From contig NW_027192193.1 in NCBI RefSeq assembly GCF_041956535.1, positions 1 through 24,226 on the forward strand: a stretch of 24,226 bases of DNA, in the 5' to 3' direction. A model generated the notes under the pieces. The model ran no database searches. It worked only from the letters and a program-made list of their open reading frames with translations, and was not told the DNA's origin. The stretch comes from Calcarisporiella thermophila CBS 279.70 (Eukaryota; Calcarisporiellomycota). Positions 8,131 to 18,009 of the stretch are shown here, in pieces. Positions within the stretch are counted from its first letter, which is position 1. Each line of letters starts with the position of its first letter. The position numbers and the translations under genes are program-made.

Positions 8131-9299
8131 CTATTGTATTTGGAGTACAAGCTAACGATAGAAAAAGAAATTATTACGAGAAAATTTGCGAAAATAATGA
8201 AGCGATCAAAATCAAGTTACCTTGCCTATCGTCTTTCTGTTTGATAAATCATTGTGCGCATTTTGAATATCCGAGAGTTTGTAAGAGGTTATATGAATTT
8301 TTATATCATTTTGCTTCATTAGTCTGAACAATTCATTCGAAAGTTCCGTGAATTCATCGCGAGTCTTTATATAGTTGAAAAGTTTTGGGCGCAGTAGCTT
8401 CCAGTTTCCCTCTGTTAATCTTAGTAGATCAATGGGCTCGACTTTACCGCTCGCATTACCGAAACTAACCATAGTTCCTAGCCGGCGGAGGCATTTTAAG
8501 CTAGTATCGAAAGTGGCCTGGCCCACTCCATCGTATACCGCATGAACCCCTTCTCCATTCGGAGTGAGCTTGCGCACTTTTTCAACAAGGTCCTCCTTAG
8601 TGTATATGATAACGTGATCAGCACCCGCATTTTTTGCAATTTCGGCTTTCGTTTCACTTGAGGTTGCCCCTATTACATGAGCGCCCATAGCCCGTCCCAG
8701 TTGCACTAACCAAAGGCCCGTGCCGCCCGCAGCAGCAGGAACCAAAATCCAATCACCCTTCTTAACCTCATAACTATATTTTAGCATACTAAGTGCAGTC
8801 AACCCTTGGCTTAAAATACCTGCACCATCTCGTAATGAGATTTCTTCAGGCAACTTAATGGCGTGGTCTGCACCGGCTAGCGAATATTCAGCATAGGTTG
8901 AAGATCCCAAATAGGCGACATGATCACCCTTCCGAAAATTAGGGACGCCAGGACCAACCTCTTCCACAATACCAGAACCTTCACGACCGAGGATTAGGGG
9001 GAGATCTGACTATTAATAGTTTGAGATTAAATCGACCAGACTTCATCTTGTAAAATACACGTTCTCTTATAATACTTTGTAAAGCCCAGTGCGCTGATAA
9101 ATGTCGACGAAATTAACACCTGATGAATTCTTCATTAGTGGAGTTGCTTAGGGCTAACACAACATTTTTAATGCTTACCACTAGCATAATTTTTTACCAG
9201 TAAATGACCTTCTTTCACTTTTGGTATCGGCACCATCTTGTGCTGTAAAGCCTCCGTTCCACCATGTTTTTCGATGAGGATTGCCTTCATAAGAGACAT
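8131..9299 (-). CDS. ZTA1-like: Zta1-type NADPH:quinone oxidoreductase
   Basis: Four exons on the minus strand: 9299-9179, 9119-9076, 9009-8221 and 8151-8131, giving 324 residues from the ATG at 9299. Introns are 59, 66 and 69 bp. The junctions rebuild conserved text: ASG/VNFVDIYQRTGLYK, then SDLPLILGREGSG, and GK/LVLQIQ at the end, as in yeast Zta1. The zinc-free medium-chain dehydrogenase fold is shown by the N-terminal GroES-like half, the NADPH-binding AAAGGTG at 147-153, and SFGNASG in the C-terminal half. It reduces quinones one electron at a time with NADPH and acts in oxidative stress defence. ATGs at 9290 and 9359 are alternatives; the latter adds a 20-residue basic, hydrophobic leader that could be a mitochondrial presequence. 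AATAAA lies just downstream. Confidence 0.9.
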
Positions 9300-9449
9300 T
9301 GTGAATATTGTACGTTGATGAAGCGTATGAAGCCGATTGTGGTTAATAAATGATAGCATATAACGCTAAATATTCATGGAACGAGCTAGATTGAGCCGCA
9401 TTTTCGAAGTATTAAAGTTTAATATTGGTGAGACAAGTTCCTGGGAAGT

Positions 9450-9687
9450 TTATAGAGCGTAGAAAACCTTCAACAGTTCAATGCAACTTTGTACATTTTG
9501 CTTGGCTTGACAAACAAGAGATGAGATACCTTCTTTAAAATAAAATCTCGAAAGCGGGGAGTTATATTCTTCATAAGGATTCGTTTTGCAAATTAACAAA
9601 TTTGTGGTCATTAGACATGAATTCCATTTTCTCATTACCATAGAACCAATCGATTATATCACGTTCTCTTAGTGGTTTTTTAACCAT
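9450..9687 (-). pseudogene. Unrecognised frameshifted coding relic
   Basis: A frame from ATG 9687 gives 38 residues (opening MVKKPLRERDIIDWFYG) and stops at 9571-9573. A second minus-strand frame overlaps it and continues with coding-like text to 9450, ending in QAKQNVQSCIELLKVFYAL. A single frameshift near 9575-9600, or an unseen intron, would join them. I do not recognise the family. It could be a decayed host gene or an exon pair of an unannotated one. Confidence 0.3.
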
Positions 9688-9791
9688 AGGTCACGTGCAT
9701 ATTAGTCAACTTAAAGTCTTTGCCAATGCCCTAAGAAGGTTGCAAGACTGTGCATGGGAGAGTTCTCAGGTAAATAATTTTGATAATAAGC

Positions 9792-10031
9792 CTAGCGTGT
9801 GCGACGGCCTAAGAAAAAACTGTCAGTAGTCCATGCTTCACAATCCCACCCTCCTTCCTCAACCTTCATCTCGGGAGGGCCATGTAATAGAATTATTACG
9901 CATCTATTTATGCAGTAGTTATTCCAGTTAAGATCTTTAAATTTCATTCCTTCTTCTTTAGCATTCCGTATGATGTTACTCTGTATCCAGTTCAATTTGT
10001 TCAATAAATCGGCCTCATCATCGTGAAGCAT
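9792..10031 (-). pseudogene. Unrecognised coding-like fragment within repeats
   Basis: A 79-codon minus-strand frame opens MLHDDEADLLNKLNWIQ and is hydrophilic and helix-like at first. Its C-terminal third runs into dispersed repeat copy C (9789-9836), so that part is repeat-derived. It may be the upstream part of the relic at 9450-9687 or belong to the repeat. No family is recognised. Confidence 0.25.
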
Positions 10032-10519
10032 GGAATGCTGTCTGTCTGTTCTATTTTTACTATACTGTCGTATACACTAGGCCTAGTATAAAATACAGAA
10101 TGCGGACTACGCTAGCAGTCCATGCTTCGAGATGTTTCCGAGGATTTAGCCCGCTCCTTTGTGATTTAAGGAAAGAAGCAAGCACGTAATGTTAGCGTCC
10201 AATGCATGATCCCTCCGATAGTAGACGTCGAAGGCGGATATGGACGACCAGCTCTCTAACGAGAGGATTATAGATCTTGGAGTTCGCCAATTGCGGACGG
10301 CACTAGTTTTCTCAAGTAAAGCGGCTAATCCAAGATTAAATACGTAGTAACTAAGAGTAAGGATATGAGAGTGGAAGGGAGAGATTTTGGGAGGCTTAGT
10401 GCGATTCCTCACGGCTATATTTATTAATTTCAGATAGCTCTTATGTTTAATGACCGATTGGTAATAAGACCATTAATATATATTAATTGTGTTTCATTGA
10501 GTTAAGCGGCGGTGTTTTT
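10032..10519. other. Repeat-derived region, no gene
   Basis: Copy D of the dispersed repeat lies at 10079-10127. An 88-codon minus frame at 10146-10412 has no domain signal. This stretch could hold a 5' LTR or leader for the gag relic that follows, but no second LTR copy confirms it. Confidence 0.35.
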
Positions 10520-10520
10520 A

Positions 10521-12092
10521 CGCTACTCTCCTATCTCGAACCATCCAAATAACATCGGTGGAGAACCTACATCGAATCCTAAGATGTCCTCTAAACAAGG
10601 TACAGCATATATCCCTACAGCGACCCTTGGTCTCTATGATATTCAACCCTTTATTGAAGAAAATCTGAATAATACAATTGAATGATTACAAGAGTTCGAG
10701 TACACGGCAGGCGTACCAAACTGGCCGGACCGAGTAAAAGCTCGCGTGCTCGCTGAGAAGTGAACAAATGGCGCTAAGGATTAGCCTAGCAACCTTCGAG
10801 CGAGAAGAAATCAAGTTGGAAAGAGCATAAGATAGTGTTTCAGAAGGAATACGCTAGAAATGAGCGTATATGCGCTCAGTTACTGTATATAAGCTCGACG
10901 CCTTGAAGTAACGTGATGGAGAACACGTTGTGGTTGAATGCGCCTAGCAATGGGAAAGAGGCCGTAAGGGTGAATAAATGCGAAGAACTCATTGTGACCC
11001 TGCACGCAGCAAATGGTATGAAGGAAGCTACGGAAAGTGTCGGCGTCGCAAAGCATGAATGCGATTCTGCGATGTGCGCGAGAAGGTTCAGAGTCTGTCC
11101 AATTAGCTCCTCCGAATTTTTCGAGCGAGGATTGATCGAGGACCGACCCCAAGGGTGGGATGAAAACTTTAACTAGGGCTGATCATCACCGAAAATGCCA
11201 GCCCTCCAATCCAAACCGTGGCCTTCTGATTGGTGCCCAACGCTTATCGCGAAGAGAGAGGAGCATGAGAAAGTGCGCAGAGGGACGGGCGGATGCAGCC
11301 ATTGAATGGGGCTTGTTGCACCGACTTGGAGGCAATCTGGCGTGCAGATTGCGCTGGGCCACCACGCCAAAACCAGAACAGCTGCTACCGCTTCGGATCC
11401 TGCTCAGCGTCCCCGCATATCGAGCTCTCTTGCTTTTCCCAACTCGAATTGGTCCAGGGCGCTGCTGCTCCTCCCCTTGCCCCGTCCTCAGTGCGGCAAA
11501 CAAGCCTTCTTCTGCATGGGCTCTGGATCCTCAAATTGTGCACGTCGTTTGTTCAGCTTGCGTGTTTTCTTGCCATCGAAAATCGAGCACACAGTTGCAG
11601 TGCAGCCATTCGCCACGAACTCTCCCTTGGAATCCGATGGGGCACTCCGAAGATTTCAACGGAACCTCTTCTCCTGCCTCTCCAGAGCTTGCGCTAGTTG
11701 ATAGACCCGGATAGCAGCCAGATAGCTGTGTCCAAGCAAGCTAAAAATGAATTAGCCCGTCGCTCGGCCCCTTGAATGGGATTTTAGTAAGCACTGGTGC
11801 TGGAATCCAAATAGGGCAGAGCATGAACTATGGAAAGATGTATAGGGTAAAGATGGTGTTTAACCCAGATATCGAAACAATGCCCATTGTCAATGTTTAA
11901 ACAATCCAAACCAGCCAAAAAGTAGAATCCATGAGACGGCTAGGGTTACCGAGTGCACCAGAAGATAGGCACCGCGTTAATGGCTGCACAATTTCAGCTT
12001 TTCCATATCACTTTAAAGAGTTCCCCACCGAGATGGATGGGCCTATTTGGGTCGTCTTGCTACACAAAAAGTTGACTATGTCTTCATAGGCC
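10521..12092 (+). pseudogene. Ty3-type gag and retropepsin relic
   Basis: The plus strand keeps gag-like text through several frames. A capsid-like LQEFEYTAGVPNWPDRVKAR at about 10686-10745 is followed by LATFEREEIKLE near 10786-10820, FQKEYARNERICAQLL near 10839-10880 and EELIVTLHAANG near 10982-11017. A weak, cysteine-depleted zinc-knuckle candidate lies near 11310-11360. At 11772-11801 LNGILVSTGAG resembles the retropepsin active site with the catalytic D of DTGA changed to S. Stops at 10683, 10761 and 10782 and several frameshifts kill it. No reverse transcriptase or integrase is present. The middle (about 11160-11720) is clearly GC-richer than its surroundings. The overlapping open frames there on both strands are by-products of that composition. 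Confidence 0.55.
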
Positions 12093-12351
12093 ACTAGTTG
12101 TACTTTGGAGCCTCTCTCCCATCCGTTTCGCTTGCAAACCCTACTTTTTCGACTCCATCTACATAGATTTTATTGGATTGAGACGGTAGTATTCATCGTT
12201 TCAATCGGGATTTTAAATAAAGATGTTCCGCTCTCGATATCTATTTCAACTTCGCGCAACTAGATTTAGAGAGTATTTTAGAAATCCTTGATTCCCATTT
12301 TTAAGGACCGCGTTTTCCCCTATGTAAATCCGCCTATTGCTAGATGCTCCA
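12093..12351. other. Region upstream of transcription-factor ORF
   Basis: I looked for a Zn2Cys6 cluster or other DNA-binding exon here and found none on the plus strand. A stop at 12325 closes the frame of the following ORF. A possible acceptor (TTGCTAG, ending 12342) just upstream of the ORF leaves room for an unseen upstream exon. Confidence 0.4.
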
Positions 12352-14079
12352 ATGAATGCCGTACGCTTCACTACTGTGAATAATATAGCAGATGAAGCAG
12401 AAATCCATCAGCAAGGGTGTTCTAATCTTCGTGATTTTCTTTCGACTTCTGATGCTCAATACTTTCAACTCAACTCTTATACTGATCTACATCGTCTTCT
12501 TAGCGCTCAGTATATCAAGGATGGCATCTTACTACCAAAAAACTCTTTTTCCCCACAGATATATACATTAGCCACCAACACAAAGCATACAAACTACTGC
12601 TCTTACTTCAAGCTTCAATCTCTCCCGCCACCAATTGAAGACAGCTTCTTTGGATGGTCGACAAAATCTATCACTACCAAAGAGAAACGGCTCATCGAGC
12701 AACTTTTTCATGTTTATTTGAGTACTTGCTGTATAGACTCTATACATCCAGATCACGAAAGATTTCTTGAAAGCTACTATTGCTGCGAACTCGACCCTGC
12801 ACTTGTCCACACCGCGGTTGCAAGGGCAGCTATCCATTTATTGCTAAAACATCCGGAGGCGCCTCTTAGGAGTAAGCTCCGTGCGGCTGTAGGAAGCCTG
12901 CTAGCGCAGGCAAAACGGTCATTGGCAGAAGTATTTGATGTTCCAACTCCACAGGTTGTCCTTGCCTTTATAAATATGGATGCCTGTCTGCAAGAGCTGT
13001 CGCGTTATAAGGAAGCTTATGCATTTTACTCGCAAGCCGTACGGATGGCATTCGCACTTCAGATGGACAGGGACGATTCTACAGAGAAGGATTCTGTCCA
13101 GCTAGAGTTTCGAAAAAGGATCTGGTAAAAACAGTCATTATCTGATAACTTAGGCTGCACCGTGTAGTACTGATCAATTAATACCATGTAAATTGAATAT
13201 TTCCAAGGGCCGATGTTTGCATGCGCGAATTATTCTATGTATTTGATTGCGCCAAGCCGTCTCTAGTAAATATGAATATTATTAAATCGTCCCCCAAACC
13301 AACCGTAACGACGAGAGATAGCGAGTCGTATAAGTTTGCATTAGTAATAACTGCAAAGAGTTCATTTTATCAAGTTAGCTGACTAGATATTTTAGATATG
13401 TTTATTACTGCAGATATCCACATTTTCTAGACTCTTGGAGCTACAAAACATTGATTGGTCCCTACCCGATGTCATGATCGTGCAAAAACTGGCTGGCCTT
13501 GCTGCACACTTACAAAATGAACAAACTGAATATATTCCATACTGCGGGGAGGACGACAGGCAAAAATTTTTCCTCCCTATCCTAAATTATGATTTTTGGT
13601 CACAATGGTGTGCCCTTTGGCGACAGTTTATCAAGTCAGACGCACCTACAGGGAGATTGGAAACGAATTTGATGCAGCAACTGCGTGAAAAGGCATTCGA
13701 CGAGTATGTCAAGGTAAAAATATTTTCTCGTAAATACTCGTTGATGGATGCTATAGCATTTCCACATGTCAATAATCAGGGTTTAATCCATTGTATAAGG
13801 TATTTTAAGTGGAAAATTAATGCCCAGATCAGATGCAAAACGCGATCTCTTATAGCAGCACATACTGTTTGCGAAAATGTTAAATTCATGGCTCAAATGC
13901 ACCCGTGTGTTCGGGTACGACGCAAGATATTCCAGGAGCTTATTAAAATATTAAATATGCTACAATCAACGGAAAATAGAGGAATATTAACGCAACTACT
14001 TACTTGGCAATTTTTGGATGTGCTAGAAGAGATTAAACCAGTCGTATTTTCAAAGGAACTGCTGGAACGTACAGCCTAA
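12352..14079 (+). CDS. Fungal transcription-factor regulatory domain protein
   Basis: Three exons, 12352-13124, 13208-13265 and 13414-14079, with introns of 83 and 148 bp (phase 2 and phase 0), give 498 residues. The middle follows the fungal-specific transcription-factor (middle homology) domain: a helical region from about 112 (RLIEQLFHVYLS), then AFINMDACLQELSRYKEAY, RMAFALQMDRD, and KRIW joined to ELFYVFDCAKPSL. That last join corresponds to the usual RR.WW..Y.LDR..S block and runs on to LELQNIDWSLPD, the equivalent of D.DI..PLP. These proteins are nuclear regulators, normally with an N-terminal Zn2Cys6 cluster. None is visible here, and a retroelement relic lies just upstream. It may be truncated or missing a distant first exon. 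A different C-terminal exon is possible (see 14126-14266). Confidence 0.65.
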
Positions 14080-14125
14080 AAACAAAGCAGGAAAAATAAG
14101 CAATTGAAAATATATATATTTTGGA

Positions 14126-14266
14126 ATGATTGAATTTTACTGTAGTTTTTCTTTTATCACATTGCTAATGTTACAAGCGGCGAAAAGTGCTGCATGCTTT
14201 ATAGAATTGATCGCCGGTGCCGATGTGGATTGCGAACAGACAATCGATAGTTTAAAATGCTTGTAA
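14126..14266 (+). other. Small coding-like ORF or alternative last exon
   Basis: A 46-codon frame from ATG 14126 ends MLQAAKSAACFIELIAGADV and then a short acidic and Cys-containing tail. Splicing from a GTACAG donor at about 14069 to the AAG acceptor ending 14177 would join its second half in frame (phase 1) to the transcription-factor ORF, replacing the last three residues. It could also be an independent small peptide, or chance. Confidence 0.25.
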
Positions 14267-15414
14267 TGAAAAATGCTCGATGGTTTATTTTATAAGGCGT
14301 CCATCAAAAAATCTGACCCACTATAATACACTATATTACATTATAGTATACTAAATAGATGAATCTTTTCTTTCCAGTTCTTCAAACCAGTTTGCTAATT
14401 ATCTTTACACCAATACAAATGCTGAAATGAGTTATAATTGCACCTTTCAAAAAGGGGTTAGTAGCTGTAACAGGAAAATAAGCGATGTGTATTAAATGAA
14501 ATAACTCAACGTAGCATGCTAGACTCATCTTTTGCTTTCAAAAATAGTGACCTCTATTCCCATATATTTACAAAGGAATTGATTCAGGATAAGCGTAGTA
14601 AAAATTGATTGGAAATAAGGGAGTAAACTATTCGAATTTGAAAGCATTTTTAACTTCGTCCTCGTTAGAGACGATTGTAGATTTGAGGTTTACTCATTTT
14701 CATAAAGTTAGGATTGCATACGAAGGACGATATTTGCTTTGATTAATACTCGAAGGAGCATGAATCCAAAGCTGTTGGATGGGTTCGAGTGAGGGAAATA
14801 AATTTGGATATGTGGAGTTAGGACAGTTAAAACTTTGATTCTATCTTTTTGAATAATTTCAAATTTTTTATCTACTCGTGCTTGTGAAATTCAATAGTTA
14901 TATATTTAAACAAAGTTAAGCAATGCACAGTTAATTGCCACATTCAACCGAAATTTCTCTAAACTTACAAGGTCTCAAAAATATTTTATAATTTTTCTTT
15001 AGACGCGCGATATTAGAATAAGATAGATGCAATGAGAAGACATAGTAATAGAAGAACTCCGTCAATGCTGTAAATACTGCATGCTGTCGTCAGCTAGTAG
15101 TTTTGTATATCTATTTATTTTAGATATTATCGTAGCTTTGCTATTACAGTATAGTAGAGACAATCCAAGCATAATTGAATTACTGTAGATATTGGATTGG
15201 TAAGCGTCTGTCTATCTATTCCTCGGGGGGGGGGGGGGGAGGAGGTTAAGTTCATAATCAACCTGATATTTTTCATCGTTAAATAGGGTTTGTGATGAAT
15301 TGATGTGATCTTGAATCTTTTAATGTCTTAATGTTCAAACAAGCTAGGTTAACAAAAATGGAATTCAAAATTTATCGAGAACTATGTACCAAATGAAAAC
15401 AATTATTTCCTCTT
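14267..15414. other. Intergenic between convergent genes
   Basis: AT-rich sequence between the transcription-factor ORF (plus) and the M13 gene (minus), whose 3' ends face each other. No coding frame was recognised. A near-palindromic TATAATA and TATTATAG cluster lies at about 14318-14350. A 15-base G run is at 15225-15239. Confidence 0.5.
15225..15239 (+). repeat. Homopolymer run of 15 G
   Basis: Fifteen consecutive G, then A and GGAGG, in otherwise AT-rich sequence. Such a run can form a G-quadruplex and is prone to length change and sequencing error. Confidence 0.9.
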
Positions 15415-18009
15415 TTACCAAATCGCACATTTCTTTTTCGGATTCATTCTGGTACCTATTGGACAATTCCAAGCTCGTGCAAATTCTGCCGAGTTCATCA
15501 CTACGCCGTTAGCTCGGAACTCTCCAGGAGAATGCTCGTCCGTAAGCACTTGGCGCAGCAGCATCTCTGGAGTGGAGTAACCGCAGAAAAATCGAACACC
15601 TGATATGAAGAACAGTTGTTCAGGGGTATAATGATCTAGCCCAGGCAATAGATTGTCCTTCCGGTTAGTTTTGGAGAGGTTTTTCCATGCCAAATATGAC
15701 TGTAGCCTCCCTCCGTTATCTGCGATGTCCTCACTGAGTGTATTTCGGCTGTCTAGAGCAACAAAACTACCGTTAGGAGCCGGAATAGTAAATTTAGAGT
15801 ATTGATCAACGAAGCATTGTGCTTTCTTCTCGAAATTATGTGATGCTTCTTCGCTCCACCAGTCACGCACTGCGCCTTGACCATCATATTTTCGGCCCAT
15901 ATTATCAAACCCATGCTATTACGTGTAGGTGCATTAATATATTTTCCATGCTAAAACAATCAAAACTGCCACTTCAATACATACTGTAAACTCGTGTCCA
16001 ATCACTGTCCCAATAGCACCATAGTTGATGTAAGACGGTAATTCAACATGGAAGTAAGGTGGCTGTGCAATCCCAGACGGTATGGCTAGGTGAGCTAAAC
16101 TCGGTCCCTAAAATACATCCCAAAGACTTGTGGTTAAAAAACTAATATCTTGTTAATGTCCAAAAAAGAATCCTCTCACATAATATGCGCTAACCCTGTA
16201 GGAAGTCATTTCCCAAACATACCTGTCTGGTGTCTTTCCCAATAACTGTGTAAACTTAGCAAACTTAAATCTTCTTCCTTCAATACCTGTATCCAGATAA
16301 TCCAAAAGTTTTGCTGAGAAATTAGAATGGTATCTCTGCAAATCGCCTGGAGACATCACGTTGGGAGACTTCGTTGGGTATCCAGCCATTACCATAAGTT
16401 CTTTTGCTTTTTTAACTGCATTTGTACGTGTCATATCATCAAGCCAATCAAGTTGTTGAAGGTTTTGAGTAAACGCTTCACGGATATTTTCAAGCATCTC
16501 CATAAGAGCGTGTTTGCCATTGGGACCAAAACGTCTTAAGGCAAAAAAACGAGCGGGAATATGCCATAATAAATTGCTCACCTCAGCAATGCAAGCGCGC
16601 CAGCGTGGTGAATCTGACTGTGTCTTCGTTCCAGATAGCATATTGTGTAGCTTGCGCAGAGGTTGTCTATGTTTCTCGGGGAGGTAATTCTCATATTCGA
16701 TAATTGCTTGCCAAAGCAAGAATGCCTGTAGAATTGGATCAGGTGTATTTGCAACAATTGAGGAAAGATTGCCGACATATTCCGGCCAACCCACCACGAT
16801 ATCCTCATTTACAGCTGCGCTACTATCACTAGAATAGAAATGTTGAAAATAATCGTCCCAATCAAGCATAGGGGCAAGCCGTTGAAGTGATGTGATATTC
16901 ATAAGGTTATAGGACAGACTAGGATCCTCTCGCAGCTGCCTAAAAGTAAAATCAACAAATTATTTGTGAACAATTTATGAAAAAAAAAAAATATCAATCC
17001 TCACGGTGGTAGATAATGCTCCATCAGCCGCTTTTCAAATTCAATAATTTTCTTTGATATAATCCCCCAAACTTTCCGGTCATACTTATTATCCGAATCA
17101 GGCCATATCATCACATCCTCTGCAATTCTTGAAAATGTTTCTGAAATTGCAACGCTATATGCAGTTACCATGGTCTCATTTTGGTAGTACGTTAATGCCG
17201 GCATCCCAAGCTCCGGTTGAGTAAGCCACAACCTGGCCATTTTTACATCCATCCAGAGCTTATGTTTGAATAGGGCATTGATTCCGTAATTAGCTAATAA
17301 ACCTAGAGTGGACCCCAATCTATACTTCGCACTTCTATCGTCAGCAACAATGCTGCTCTCTACTCTTCCACCAAAGTAGTCTGGTAACGGGCGAGGGAGG
17401 GGAAATCCTTCCAATACAAAATTCAGTACGGTAAGTATTTTTCCTGCCCCTTCTTCATTAGGGGCGCCACCCATACAAACATCATAAACCATTTTGGCCT
17501 TTCCAAATACTTCTCTATCATTATGTTCTTCGTCTTCTGTTAACTTCCCGACACCTATATTATCATAATCACCTTCTAAGATGTCTCGAATTACGAGAAG
17601 ATTCTCTTCCTGTACTTTATCCCTCCCAGTCCATTCGGGTAAGTCGAGAGAGATATGGTGATGCTCTTTAAATCTTCCACATACGAAATTATAAAAGTTG
17701 TCACATGGTGAGACAGAGGAATTGATGTCTCGGAGAATACCCGCCGCAGTCTCAAGGCAGACAGGTTCTGTGCAATAATTCTGATAATTTTATAATTACA
17801 TTTGTGAGCATTTACGATAATAGTATTTATCAACACTGGTACTTCACTTTTGCAAATTTGTGCGGAAATCTTGAGTGGAATAAGTTGAAAATCCCAAGCA
17901 GGGCCAATGCAAGCACAACTATTTGAAATATTACCAAGCATCTTTGCTTTGGTTGATGGTAATGTACATTTTTAAGATGATCTTTGTGTATTTTCCTAAC
18001 TTGCCTCAT
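15415..18009 (-). CDS. M13 (neprilysin-like) membrane metallopeptidase
   Basis: Five exons on the minus strand: 18009-17848, 17780-17005, 16939-16180, 16107-15985 and 15915-15415. Introns are 67, 65, 72 and 69 bp, all GT-AG, and the total is 773 residues, normal for M13. Layout: short basic cytoplasmic tail, one membrane segment at about 25-45 (type II), then ectodomain starting CTEPVC. The zinc site is HEFTH (604-608, split by the last intron) with third ligand E669 in EDIADNGG and D673. H735 and R741 in DEHSPGEFR match the transition-state histidine and substrate arginine. It ends in the family CxxW (CAIW). The substrate-binding N of NAYY is S563 here (VSAYY). These enzymes cut peptides outside the cell. 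The start at 18009 is the first ATG; the frame extends upstream only to a stop. Confidence 0.92.

Noticed and set aside
8050-8244. 64-codon plus-strand frame
   Set aside because: It is antisense to the last intron and exon of the Zta1-like gene and has no domain.
9006-9008. CAG acceptor for intron 2 of the Zta1-like gene
   Set aside because: Using it shifts the frame into a stop; the TAG acceptor three bases earlier (9010) restores LPLILGREGSG.
10880-11152. 90-codon minus-strand frame
   Set aside because: It is opposite the gag-like text, which is the more convincing reading; no domain is visible.
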